In this document: positions 11,171-20,976 of the stretch, piece by piece
Layout: each line of letters begins with the position of its first letter
Position numbering within the stretch: position 1 is the stretch's first letter
From: Methanobacterium sp. SMA-27
GTDB lineage: Archaea > Methanobacteriota > Methanobacteria > Methanobacteriales > Methanobacteriaceae
Length of the DNA: 64,000 nucleotides
Assembly (NCBI RefSeq): GCF_000744455.1
Contig: NZ_JQLY01000001.1
Span: 2,014,501 to 2,078,500 of the forward strand
Reading direction: 5' to 3'
Program-made: the position numbers and the translations under genes
The notes under the pieces: model-generated
Database searches by the model: none
What the model was told of the DNA's origin: nothing
What the model saw: the letters and a program-made list of their open reading frames with translations, nothing else

Positions 11171-11911
11171 ATGAAGGAATGTGAGATATTTTCAAATTTA
11201 AGAGTTCCATGTGGTTCAAAAATTGTTATAAGGGCCGATGGTAGAAATTTTTCAAATCTATCTAATGATCTGAAACTTGAAAGGCCCTACGATCCTCATT
11301 TAGCAAATTTAATGGTTGATGTATGCAATGATTTTTTCATGGAATTCAGTCCTCAGTTTATATTTACCTTTTCAGATGAAATCAATATTATGCTTTCTGA
11401 GGTTCCATTCAATGGTCGTGTTGAAAAACTCGACTCTGTATTTGCCAGTTTTATGTCCGGATCATTCACTAAAAATTTAATTAAATATTTCAAGGATTAT
11501 CCCACTTCTGAGCAAAACATTAAACCAATATCATTTGATTCCAGAGTAATACCCCTTTCTGGCCAGGGAGTCATCGAATATTTCAAAAATAGGCAAAACG
11601 AAGCATGGAGAAACTGCTTGAATGGTTACAGTTACTGGAAACTCAGAAAAGAATTCAGTAAATCGCATACTGTTGAAATTTTGAATAAAAAAAATAGCAG
11701 CGCCCTTCATGAAATTCTCTTTGAAAGAGGAGTAAATATGTCTGAACTACCCCTATGGCAGAGAAGGGGTATTGGAATATATAAAAAAGAAGTTTCAATC
11801 AATGGATACAATCCAGTAAAAAATGAAAAAGTTGTATCAAAACGTCTAAAGATCTATACAGATTGGGAATTACCAATGCTTAATAAAGAATTTTTCAATC
11901 AAATTCAATGA
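11171..11911 (+). CDS. Thg1-like tRNA 3'-5' polymerase
   Basis: A 246-residue member of the tRNA(His) guanylyltransferase superfamily. The family metal-binding and nucleotide motifs are visible: IRADGRNFSNLS near residues 21-32 and FTFSDEINIML near residues 71-81. Archaeal Thg1-like proteins add nucleotides in the 3'-5' direction, either the G-1 of tRNA(His) or to repair 5'-truncated tRNAs. The C-terminal HINxLxN-type region is divergent. The gene stands alone with no clear Shine-Dalgarno sequence before the ATG at 11171. The assignment to the superfamily is secure; the in vivo substrate is not. Confidence 0.82.
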   Translation: MKECEIFSNLRVPCGSKIVIRADGRNFSNLSNDLKLERPYDPHLANLMVDVCNDFFMEFSPQFIFTFSDEINIMLSEVPFNGRVEKLDSVFASFMSGSFTKNLIKYFKDYPTSEQNIKPISFDSRVIPLSGQGVIEYFKNRQNEAWRNCLNGYSYWKLRKEFSKSHTVEILNKKNSSALHEILFERGVNMSELPLWQRRGIGIYKKEVSINGYNPVKNEKVVSKRLKIYTDWELPMLNKEFFNQIQ

Positions 11912-11968
11912 GTTTATTATAATTCTATAATCCATGATTAAATTTTCAAAATTGGAAGGTAACATAAA

Positions 11969-12370
11969 ATGTTCGGATTAGAAAAGAAGAAATTCTCAGA
12001 AGTACACATTGACCATGAATTGATAGAAGAAATAATTGATATTGCAAAGGAATCTTATCCCAATGAATTCAGTGCAATGCTTCAGGGAAAAATTAAAGAT
12101 AATATTCTAAAAATAGATGGCCTTATTTTCCTTCCAGGAGCTGCATCAGAATCTGGTGCAGTGATGGAAATATTTATGATGCCCATGTTATCGGATGCTG
12201 TTGGTTCTGTTCACAGCCATCCCGGTTACAGTGCTCAACCTTCTGATGCAGATCTACAATTCTTCTCAAAAAGGGGTTATTTCCATATAATTATTGCACA
12301 ACCCTACAATGAAGAAAGTATACGTACTTATGATAGTTATGGAGATTTTGTTAACTATACAATCGTATAA
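11969..12370 (+). CDS. JAMM/Mov34 (MPN+) metalloprotease-like protein
   Basis: A compact 133-residue JAB1/MPN domain protein with a complete JAMM zinc site: Glu33, then His82-x-His84-P, Ser92 and Asp95 in HSHPGYSAQPSDAD. In archaea such proteins can cleave ubiquitin-like SAMP modifiers from targets or from cofactor-biosynthesis sulfur carriers. No sulfur-carrier gene is adjacent, so the substrate is open. It converges with serA, leaving about 50 bases that include a T-run (TTCTTTTTTTGG, about 12377-12388), a plausible archaeal terminator. Confidence 0.85.
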   Translation: MFGLEKKKFSEVHIDHELIEEIIDIAKESYPNEFSAMLQGKIKDNILKIDGLIFLPGAASESGAVMEIFMMPMLSDAVGSVHSHPGYSAQPSDADLQFFSKRGYFHIIIAQPYNEESIRTYDSYGDFVNYTIV

Positions 12371-12422
12371 ATAAATCTTCTTTTTTTGGCTAAATATAAA
12401 AAATTAAAAAGAATATTTTATC

Positions 12423-14003
12423 TTAAAGATTAACAGCCACAGCATCATGGACATCTTCAAGCTTTTTAATTTCTAATATCACAAATTCTGGAACTATTTG
12501 GTCTACTTTAAGAACCATTACCGCTTCACCGCCAAGTTCCTTTCTACCAACTTGCATTTTAGCTATGTTTATATTATGTTCACCAATTTTTGTACCGATT
12601 GCGCCTATTATTCCAGGTTTATCCTTGTACTTTGAAATCAACATGGTACCTTCAGGTTCAACATCCACCTTATAACCATTTATCATGACTATTCTAGGCT
12701 GTTGATGAGTAAATATTCCCTCCACACTTACATCATTGTAATCCGATTTCATTTCAACCTTTATTAGGCTTTTGTAACCTTTAGCATCGCATCTTTTTCC
12801 TTCAGTTACAATTATACCCCTATTTTCAGCAACTGTGGTTGCATTTACAAGGTTAACTGGCTCGTTAAGAATTGGATTTAAAACTTCTTGAAGTATCATT
12901 CTAGTTAAAATATCATGTTTTGGGAATTCAGAAAGCTCTCCACAGTAAGTTACATCTATTTCGTTGATATTACCCTTGGCCGTTTGTATCATGAACTTTC
13001 CAATCTTTTCTATGAGAGCAAAGTATGGTTTTATTAAATTAAAGGTTTCAGGGTCAAGTACAGGCATGTTGATTACATTCTTTGGAGATATCCCTTTGAA
13101 AACTTTTTTTATCTCATTAGCTACAATTATGGCAGCATCTCTCTGAGCTTCAGACGTTGACGCTGCAATATGTGGAGTTAATACTACATTATCAAGTTCC
13201 AATAATTTACTGTTTTTTGGAGGTTCATTTTCAAATACATCAAGCCCTGCTCCCCTTATTTCATCAGTTGAAAGAGCATCGTATAGATCATCTTCGTTAA
13301 TAATTCCTCCCCTTGCACAGTTGACTATAAATGCATTTTCCTTCATCATCTCAAATTGTGGTTTTGATATAAGGTATTTGGTTTCTGGTGTAAGTGGCAC
13401 GTGTATTGTCATTACATCAGATTCTTTTATAAGGGTTTCAAGGTCTACTACTGTTACTCCCAATTCTGAAGCTGTTTTTTTGGTAATATATGGGTCGTAA
13501 ACAATTGTATCCATTCCAAATGCCTTTGAACGTGTCACTACTTGACTTCCAATTCTTCCCATTCCAATTACACCAAGAGTTTTTCCATTGAGCTCAATAC
13601 CCATGAATCTGCCTTTCTCCCATTTCCCATTTTTAACTGAACTATCTGCAATGGCTATTTTACGTGAGAGTGCGAGTATTAAACCCATTGTATGTTCAGC
13701 AACAGTTATTGAAGTTGATTCCGGTGCATTTATAACCATTATACCCCGTTCAGTAGCTGCCTGGACATCTACATTGTCAACTCCAACTCCTGCACGTGCA
13801 ATTATTTTTAGCTTATCAGATGCTTCAATTACCTCACGGGTCACTTTAGTTCTGCTTCTTACTATTATGGCATCAAAATCCTTAATAACTTTTAATAGCT
13901 CTTCGTTTGATATTGTAAAGTTAGGAACTACTTCTGCGATATCTTTAAGTTCATCTATTCCTTTTTCGTTTATTTGATCAGCGATAAGTACTTTTTTATC
14001 CAT
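12423..14003 (-). CDS. serA: D-3-phosphoglycerate dehydrogenase
   Basis: A 526-residue long-form PGDH, the first enzyme of serine biosynthesis from 3-phosphoglycerate. It shows the substrate-binding start ([14 protein letters not shown]), the NAD motif [12 protein letters not shown], the catalytic arginine/glutamate region ([24 protein letters not shown]) and the histidine in LTPHIAAST. An allosteric substrate-binding domain and a C-terminal ACT domain ([20 protein letters not shown]) follow, suggesting serine feedback control as known for this class. The ATG follows AGGTGA. Nothing unusual was seen. Confidence 0.95.
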   Translation of the reverse strand: MDKKVLIADQINEKGIDELKDIAEVVPNFTISNEELLKVIKDFDAIIVRSRTKVTREVIEASDKLKIIARAGVGVDNVDVQAATERGIMVINAPESTSITVAEHTMGLILALSRKIAIADSSVKNGKWEKGRFMGIELNGKTLGVIGMGRIGSQVVTRSKAFGMDTIVYDPYITKKTASELGVTVVDLETLIKESDVMTIHVPLTPETKYLISKPQFEMMKENAFIVNCARGGIINEDDLYDALSTDEIRGAGLDVFENEPPKNSKLLELDNVVLTPHIAASTSEAQRDAAIIVANEIKKVFKGISPKNVINMPVLDPETFNLIKPYFALIEKIGKFMIQTAKGNINEIDVTYCGELSEFPKHDILTRMILQEVLNPILNEPVNLVNATTVAENRGIIVTEGKRCDAKGYKSLIKVEMKSDYNDVSVEGIFTHQQPRIVMINGYKVDVEPEGTMLISKYKDKPGIIGAIGTKIGEHNINIAKMQVGRKELGGEAVMVLKVDQIVPEFVILEIKKLEDVHDAVAVNL

Positions 14004-14298
14004 CTTTTCACCTGCTCCCGTTCTTCTATATTATTATATGAAGTGGAATGAGATTAAATTTATAGGAGAACTTTCATTTATAAAATTCTATTGTGAATAA
14101 TGATTTTGAATTCAATTTAAATTTAAATTTTGAATATCAATTATGGATGTTTGAATCTATGATTCAGTCTTAATAAAATTTAAGAAAATTAATGAATCCC
14201 ATAAAAATTATTATCTTAATTGGAAAAATATATCAACTCTTAAGAAAAATGGATGTATAATGAAAGCACCGATTAAATAAAATGTTGGAGGTATTTGT

Positions 14299-14640
14299 TT
14301 GGTTTCTGTAGATGAATTTATAATTGTGAGCTCTAATTACGTACCAGGATATGAAATTTTAGAAACAAAAGGATTTGTATATGGATTAACTGTACGAAGT
14401 AGAGGTGTTGGAGGGCAGATAGGGGCAGGAATACGTTCCGTGTTTGGAGGAGAAATAAAAGAATATGTCCAGATGATGCAACAGTCAAGAAATGAAGCCC
14501 TAGAAAGATGTATTCAACATGCTCAAGATATGGGAGCAAACGCAATAATAAGTGCACGATTCGATTCTGATGCCATAAGTGATATTATGCAGGAAATTTT
14601 AGCATATGGTACTGCTGTTGTTGCTCAGCCAGTGGAGTAA
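14299..14640 (+). CDS. YbjQ/UPF0145-like heavy-metal-binding domain protein
   Basis: A 113-residue YbjQ-type protein: a beta-alpha fold with the typical core GLTVRSRGVGGQIGAGIRSVFGG (split around residues 28-52) and a helix of the type SRNEALERCIQHAQDMGANAI. The family forms pentamers; its function is not established. The start is a TTG at 14299, chosen because GGAGGT lies six bases upstream and no ATG is in frame before the conserved core. The next gene starts five bases after the stop, so the two are translationally linked. Confidence 0.78.
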   Translation: MVSVDEFIIVSSNYVPGYEILETKGFVYGLTVRSRGVGGQIGAGIRSVFGGEIKEYVQMMQQSRNEALERCIQHAQDMGANAIISARFDSDAISDIMQEILAYGTAVVAQPVE

Positions 14641-14644
14641 ATGA

Positions 14645-15394
14645 ATGTTTGAAGGTAAAATAAAAATATCTCAATCGGAAATTCCAAGAACACTTCTTGG
14701 AACTTCTCCTTTTATTGCAGCGGCTCAATTTGGGCACAGAGCAAGACTTTATCAGCTTGATCTATACAATAATCCCGAAAATATACTTAAAATAATCAAA
14801 AAATCATATGAATTGGGTATAACTGGTATTCAAGTAATCCCTTACCCTCCTGTAGTAGAAGCACTTATTTGGGCTCAAGAAGCAGGGTATGATATGAATG
14901 TGATGGGTACAGTAAGACCTGGAAAGGAAAATGAAGACATAGAATTATTCTCTGATCTAAAGGCCAGTTCAATGCTTCTTCATGCAGATATTACAGATGA
15001 CAAAGACTGGAATTTTATTGAAGAAAAATTACAATTAATTAAAGATGAAAAAATTGTGTCGGGTCTTGTTACCCATATGCCATTTCAAAACACGGACAGT
15101 CTACTTAAATCACCGGTGCTTGATCTATTTGAACTTTACATGGTTCCAGTTAACAAGTTAGGATATCTAATGGACTGTGATACTTATGGAATAGAAGAAA
15201 GAACCAATTTTAATAATATTATCAAAAGCATTAATAAAATTGTAATTGCAAAAAAAATTCTTGCAGCAGGAATACTTAAGCCCGAAGAAGCCTTTGATTA
15301 CTTAAAAACAGCTGATTTTGTGGATATTGTTGCTATTGGAATTGCTTCTGAAAAAGAAGCTCAAGAAACATTCAATCTCTTGGCTTCTAAATAA
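14645..15394 (+). CDS. Conserved hypothetical protein, TIM-barrel-like
   Basis: A 249-residue soluble protein that I do not recognise as a named enzyme. The alternating pattern of short hydrophobic strands and helices (GITGIQVIPYPP, DMNVMGTVRPG, SSMLLHADI, VSGLVTHMP, KKILAAGIL, VDIVAIGIAS) is that of a beta/alpha barrel, and the C-terminal AAGILKPEEAF and VAIGIAS segments look like a phosphate-binding end. It starts five bases after the YbjQ-like gene and is almost certainly in the same operon. The ATG at 14645 is used because an overlapping ATG at 14641 runs into a stop after three codons. Confidence 0.6.
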   Translation: MFEGKIKISQSEIPRTLLGTSPFIAAAQFGHRARLYQLDLYNNPENILKIIKKSYELGITGIQVIPYPPVVEALIWAQEAGYDMNVMGTVRPGKENEDIELFSDLKASSMLLHADITDDKDWNFIEEKLQLIKDEKIVSGLVTHMPFQNTDSLLKSPVLDLFELYMVPVNKLGYLMDCDTYGIEERTNFNNIIKSINKIVIAKKILAAGILKPEEAFDYLKTADFVDIVAIGIASEKEAQETFNLLASK

Positions 15395-15405
15395 ATTTTT
15401 TCAAA

Positions 15406-15655
15406 TTTGTATGTGTTATTTGTGGCACTTGTGAAAAGGTTTGTTTATCAGGTAAAATCAAAATCAACAATAAAAAACCTATATGGAATAATAATATCTC
15501 CTGTTTTTTCTGTCATGCCTGCCTTAACTTACTGTCCAGAACAATCAATTCAAATAAAATCCACTATGTTTTTAAAATCCTTTACAGATAAAAATGGAAG
15601 ATATTTCAATCCAAATACTACTGTAGAAGATATTGCCTCACAAAAATTGATATAA
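15406..15655 (+). pseudogene. Decayed C-terminal fragment of an EFR1-type ferredoxin
   Basis: Two adjacent reading frames together spell a two-cluster ferredoxin tail. The frame starting at 15406 reads CVICGTCEKVC and then CFFCHAC; one extra base near 15528 moves the continuation, YCPEQSIQIKS and later GRYFNPNTTVEDI, into the next frame. The combined pattern (two CxxCxxCxxxC clusters with a GRYxxP tail) matches the C-terminal half of EFR1-family proteins, which fuse a flavodoxin to a ferredoxin. There is no start codon and no flavodoxin half: a stop lies in frame at 15388. This is therefore a truncated and frameshifted remnant, not a working gene. Confidence 0.75.
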
Positions 15656-16037
15656 TTTGTTTTGAGACGAAGGTATAATTTGAATGAAAACCGGTTATTT
15701 ATTTTCAGATACTAATTATCCAAAATCAAATCCAAATGTTATATGCTACTGTAGAATTAATATACTAAAAAAATTGATAAAAATTTAAAATATGTCCAAA
15801 AAAATAGCTTCTGTACTTAAATATCCCATAAAAATAATTTATTTCATTCTATTCCGAATATTAAGGATAAAATTTGCTACTTAGAAATTTCTAATTTTCA
15901 AATGATAATAATTCTATATAAAAGTGAAATAAATGTTCGATTATTTCAAAAAATTTAATAATCATATTATAGATATTAATAATTAATTTTTAAAAGTCCA
16001 TAATAAATATTTTTAAAATCCTTTGGGAGGAAAAAAT
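15656..16037. other. Intergenic gap, AT-rich
   Basis: About 380 bases following the ferredoxin remnant with no recognisable gene. A 34-codon open frame from 15684 was examined and resembles nothing known. The last bases carry the strong ribosome binding site GGGAGG (about 16025-16030) of the small membrane protein gene. Confidence 0.45.
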
Positions 16038-16148
16038 ATGTTTGATGTCATGAATTTGATTTATGCCATAATTGGATTTTCTATTATAATACTTGGAGAG
16101 GGCGTTTTGGTATTATGGTTTATGGGTGAGGTGGAACCACAACATTAA
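16038..16148 (+). CDS. Tiny single-span membrane protein (36 residues)
   Basis: A 36-codon open frame beginning MFDVMNLIYAIIGF, with one hydrophobic helix (about residues 6-29) and a charged tail, GEVEPQH. It is called because a strong GGGAGG site lies seven bases before the ATG and the composition is that of a membrane peptide rather than of random AT-rich DNA. A central Gly-Glu-Gly in the helix is unusual and may matter for assembly. No family assignment is possible. Confidence 0.5.
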   Translation: MFDVMNLIYAIIGFSIIILGEGVLVLWFMGEVEPQH

Positions 16149-16212
16149 TCAATTTTTAAATAATTAAAATTTGTATTAGAACATTTTTTGTTTTACTGAC
16201 TTATTATTTTTT

Positions 16213-17217
<1,005 letters not shown>

Positions 17218-17238
17218 ATTAATCACCGGTGAAAAATT

Positions 17239-18510
17239 ATGAACAATATATTATTATACGTTGGAATTGATGATACAGATTCCAGTTCAGGAATGTGCAC
17301 CACCTATATAACTTGTGTTATAATCTCCAAACTTAAAGATTGTGGTTTTAACATTACTGGGCATCCACGACTTATACGTCTAAACCCATTTGCAAGATTT
17401 AAAACACGAGGAAATGGTGCTACATCCTTCAAATTAGAATTAAAATCATTGAAAGAAGCAGAAGAAGTAAAAAAAATAGTTTTAGAGAATGTTCAGGAAT
17501 TATCAGTACTTGAAGATGAAAGAACAAATCCAGGAGTAGTGTTCTATAATAATAAAATAACTCCCGAACTTCAGGAATTTTCCTTAAAAGCCATTAGAAA
17601 TATAGTTTCTATAGAAGATGCAGAAAATCTTTTAAATAAAGTAGGAGCTGATTTTTATAAATTCAAAAATGGAAGGGGTATAATAGGTGCTTTAGCTGCG
17701 ATAAGCTGCCCTCTTAATGATAAAACCTATGAATTATTGGCATATAGAATTTCTGAAAACTATGGTAAACCCCGACAAATAAACCATGAGTCTGTTAGAG
17801 AAATGGATAAACATACCTATCCTAAAACGTTTGACAATTTAGATGAAGGATACATTGCAATTGAACCTCACACACCGTGTCCTGTGCTTTATGGTATACG
17901 GAGTGAAAATCCTGAAATTTTAATGAAAGCAAAATCCATTGTAAAAGTTACAGAACAAGTGGAAAGGTATTGTGTATACTTAACCAATCAACACACTGAT
18001 ATGCACCTACAAAAGGTCGCAAACATAGAAAATATGGAAAAATTCCAGTGTTACATAGTTGAAGGGGTTGTAAAGGATAAACCACATGTAATTGAAGGTG
18101 GACATTTGATCTTCACCCTTAAAGATGAATCTGGAGAAATAGAATGTGCAGCTTATGAACCCACTAAAAGGTTCAGGGATTTTGTGAGGGAACTTGAACC
18201 TGAAGACATTTTACGGGTTTATGGAGGGGTAGGAGAAGGAATAAATAAAAAAGGGACATTAAATATTGAAAAATTTGAATTATTAGAACTAGCGATACCT
18301 TTACGGTTATTAAACCCCATTTGTGATTGTGGTAAAAGAATGAAATCTGCTGGCGCTGGGAAGGGTTATAAATGTCCAATATGCGGTGCAAAAATAAGGG
18401 ATGGAAAAAAAGAAAGGATTGAAATATCCCGGAATATTGAAAAGGGATTCTATGAAACACCACCCTCCGCTAGAAGACATTTAAGCAAACCAATTATAAG
18501 GAAAAAATGA
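17239..18510 (+). CDS. tiaS: tRNA(Ile2) 2-agmatinylcytidine synthetase
   Basis: A 423-residue TiaS, which joins agmatine to C34 of tRNA(Ile2) so that it reads AUA; it is essential for decoding in archaea. The N-terminal kinase-like domain starts YVGIDDTDSSSGMCTTY; an OB-fold follows in the second half, and a C-terminal zinc ribbon (CDCGKRM ... CPICG, about 365-390) completes the protein. The ATG at 17239 has GGTGA eight bases upstream, part of a palindrome shared with the divergent regulator gene. Confidence 0.92.
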   Translation: MNNILLYVGIDDTDSSSGMCTTYITCVIISKLKDCGFNITGHPRLIRLNPFARFKTRGNGATSFKLELKSLKEAEEVKKIVLENVQELSVLEDERTNPGVVFYNNKITPELQEFSLKAIRNIVSIEDAENLLNKVGADFYKFKNGRGIIGALAAISCPLNDKTYELLAYRISENYGKPRQINHESVREMDKHTYPKTFDNLDEGYIAIEPHTPCPVLYGIRSENPEILMKAKSIVKVTEQVERYCVYLTNQHTDMHLQKVANIENMEKFQCYIVEGVVKDKPHVIEGGHLIFTLKDESGEIECAAYEPTKRFRDFVRELEPEDILRVYGGVGEGINKKGTLNIEKFELLELAIPLRLLNPICDCGKRMKSAGAGKGYKCPICGAKIRDGKKERIEISRNIEKGFYETPPSARRHLSKPIIRKK

Positions 18511-18563
18511 AAAGATAATTTTTTTTATAATTCTTTTTACAATTTATGCCAAAAAATTTATTG

Positions 18564-18575
18564 TATGTATATATA
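18564..18575 (+). promoter_or_regulatory. TATA box of the MmgE/PrpD gene cluster
   Basis: The stretch TATGTATATATA lies centred about 18 bases before the ATG at 18587, and no Shine-Dalgarno sequence is present. Archaeal initiation occurs roughly 25 bases downstream of the TATA centre, so the transcript should begin at or very near the start codon and be leaderless. This is inference from spacing. Confidence 0.5.
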
Positions 18576-18586
18576 TTCTACCTACA

Positions 18587-19927
18587 ATGATATCTGAGAA
18601 ATTGGCTAGGATTATTGTAAATACAAATTATAACAAACTTCCTGAGAATGTGATAAACAAGTCAAAACTATGTTTCATAGATTTTTTAGCTGTTTCACTC
18701 AGAGGATCAAGAACTAAAAGTGGAAAAGCAGTTAAAAATTTGTTTGTCAATGGTGAATCATCTACTGTTTTAGGTTTTGAAAAAGCAAATTGCACAGATG
18801 CACCCTTAATTAACGGAGTTTTTGCCCATAGTCTTGATCTTGATGATGGACATCGTTTTGCACAACTACATCCAGGATGTTCTGTAATTCCCGCTTCATT
18901 AGCATTATCAGAAGCGTATGATAAAACAGGCAAAGAATTTATTAGTTCAATTGTTGCAGGTTATCAGATTTCAATCATCCTGGGTATGATCATAAATCCC
19001 GAACACAGAAATAATGGTTTTCATAGTACAGGTACTTGTGGAACCTTTGGTGCAGCAGCAGCAGCGTCTAAAATCATGTGTTTAAAACCTAAAGATATTA
19101 TTAACGCATTAGGGCTTGCAGGGACCCAAGCTGCAGGATTATTAGAATCTGATCATTCAGGTACTATGGGGAAACATTTACATGCAGGTAAAGCAGCACA
19201 AGCTGGTGTGATCTCTGCAATGCTCGCTGAAAATGACTTTACTGGTGCTAATTTAATAATAGAAGGTAATGAAGGATTTTTAAAAGCAATGGTTTCTAAA
19301 AATCATTATGAAAATTATAAAATCAAAGCAGATAACCTCTTTAAAAGCAAAAAATATCATATAAATGATGTTTACTTCAAAAGATATCCTGTATGTAGAC
19401 ATCTTCATTCATCAATTGATGCCATAATTGACATTCATAAGCAGATGATTTTGGAAGGAACAAATATAGAAGATATACAATCAATTAGAATTAAAACATA
19501 TGAAATCGCTTCTGAACATGATGATTACAACCCACAAACCATTGAATCAATTAGACAAAGTTTACCAGTTACATCTGCGATTTGTATTTTAAATGGTGAA
19601 TTAAACTTAGAGAACATTGAAATTGATCATGAAATAATTTCAATGGCATCTAAAGTAAGCATAGATAACGATAACGATATTAATAAACTCTACCCTTGGA
19701 AAAGGCCATCTGAGGTTACTGTCATTACAAAAGAGAAATCTTATTTTTGTAGGGCAGATTTACCGCAGGGAGAACCAGAAAATCCTTTTAATCAATATGA
19801 AATAATGCATAAATTCCATAATCTAAATCCAAAGGTTGATCTAGATGTTTTAAACGTGATCAACAAACTTGAATCCTATAAAATGAATGAACTAATGGAG
19901 ATATTGAACAATGCATTTAAATCTTGA
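18587..19927 (+). CDS. MmgE/PrpD family dehydratase-like protein
   Basis: A 446-residue MmgE/PrpD family protein, whose known members include 2-methylcitrate dehydratase and cis-aconitate decarboxylase. The family core is clear: FAHSLDLDDGHR, FHSTGTCGTFGAAAAASK, and HAGKAAQAGVISAMLAE. It is the first of four genes with other carboxylic-acid enzymes, a U32-like protein, a class I fumarase alpha and a citryl-CoA lyase-like protein, which points to chemistry on a citrate- or methylcitrate-type acid. Methanogens with the usual incomplete reductive TCA pathway have no obvious need for this. The exact substrate is unknown. Confidence 0.8.
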   Translation: MISEKLARIIVNTNYNKLPENVINKSKLCFIDFLAVSLRGSRTKSGKAVKNLFVNGESSTVLGFEKANCTDAPLINGVFAHSLDLDDGHRFAQLHPGCSVIPASLALSEAYDKTGKEFISSIVAGYQISIILGMIINPEHRNNGFHSTGTCGTFGAAAAASKIMCLKPKDIINALGLAGTQAAGLLESDHSGTMGKHLHAGKAAQAGVISAMLAENDFTGANLIIEGNEGFLKAMVSKNHYENYKIKADNLFKSKKYHINDVYFKRYPVCRHLHSSIDAIIDIHKQMILEGTNIEDIQSIRIKTYEIASEHDDYNPQTIESIRQSLPVTSAICILNGELNLENIEIDHEIISMASKVSIDNDNDINKLYPWKRPSEVTVITKEKSYFCRADLPQGEPENPFNQYEIMHKFHNLNPKVDLDVLNVINKLESYKMNELMEILNNAFKS

Positions 19928-19995
19928 TAAAAAAAATTAAGAATTTAAATATATTAAAAATTTATTGAGAATATCTTAAATTTAAAGGTGAGTTA

Positions 19996-20901
19996 ATGCG
20001 CACAGAAGATTTTTTAAGGGAAATTGGCATTGAAAGAATGGATGAAGAGTTAAAAGCATCAAAAAAACGTTTTCCAGACGGTGCACAGTATCGTTTCGAA
20101 GTTCCTGGTATTCAAAATCCTGGTGCTATGGCTGCATTAGTTAATGCAACAGATCAGTACGGTGTTACTGTTCACAGGGTAACTCAGACAAAGGGCATTA
20201 TGCTTTTAACAGATGAAGAAATTGAAGAAATGGTCAAAATTGCAATAGATGCCCGTATGGAGCTATTTTTAAGCGTTGGTCCAAGGGCAACCTATGATAC
20301 TAGTGCGTCTGCCAACACCCCCGAAGGAGCTAGGATAGGTTATAGATTGAGAGGATATGAAAATCTTTTATATGCAATAGAAGATGTTAAACGCGCCACA
20401 ACCTTGGGGGTGAGGGGAATTGTGATCTACGACGAAGGATTACTCTGGGTACTAAATAAAATGAGAAAAAAAGGAGAGTTGCCAAAAAATACACATTTTA
20501 AAGTTTCAGCTCATTGTGGGCATGGCAATCCTGCATCTGCAAAGTTCCTGGAAGAAACCGGGGCAGATTCTTTCAACCCGGTTAGAGATCTTCAAATTCC
20601 AATGATGGCCTCTATTAGAAAGTCAATAAATATTTCACTGGATCTTCACATGGAAAATCCTAAATCTTCCGGAGGTTTTATACGGCATTATGAAGCACCA
20701 GAAATAATAAGGAAAGCATCACCAGTTTACCTTAAAACAGGAGGATCTATTGCAGCACATCATGGATGGGAAACAACTCAAAGCCAAGCCACCGAACGAG
20801 TGAGACAGGTTTTTCTAGTTCAAAGCATGATTGACCGTTATTATTCTGAAGCAAAGATTTCTAAACCTGGAACGGATGATATGGCCATACCAGAAATATA
20901 G
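19996..20901 (+). CDS. U32-peptidase-like TIM-barrel protein
   Basis: A 301-residue soluble protein resembling the U32 family: a central barrel with DVKRATTLGVRGIVIYDEG, FKVSAHCGHGNPASA, and FNPVRDLQIPMMASIRKSI, the last matching the U32-type pattern of a buried strand followed by a substrate-facing helix. U32 proteins are now known to act in hydroxylation and processing of varied small molecules as well as peptides, so the peptidase name should not be taken literally. The start is the ATG 19996 preceded by AGGTGAG. It lies inside the four-gene carboxylic-acid cluster. An alternative is a lyase-type TIM barrel. Confidence 0.5.
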   Translation: MRTEDFLREIGIERMDEELKASKKRFPDGAQYRFEVPGIQNPGAMAALVNATDQYGVTVHRVTQTKGIMLLTDEEIEEMVKIAIDARMELFLSVGPRATYDTSASANTPEGARIGYRLRGYENLLYAIEDVKRATTLGVRGIVIYDEGLLWVLNKMRKKGELPKNTHFKVSAHCGHGNPASAKFLEETGADSFNPVRDLQIPMMASIRKSINISLDLHMENPKSSGGFIRHYEAPEIIRKASPVYLKTGGSIAAHHGWETTQSQATERVRQVFLVQSMIDRYYSEAKISKPGTDDMAIPEI

Positions 20902-20976
20902 ATCAATCTGATGTAATATTATATAATAAATTTATATTTAAGAAATTTAATAGAAATACGTATTGGAGTTTAGATA

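Noticed and set aside
15407..15655. An 82-residue plus-strand open frame
   Set aside because: Its first third covers an out-of-frame ferredoxin cluster, and only the combination of two frames makes a known domain; it is a broken gene, not a new protein.
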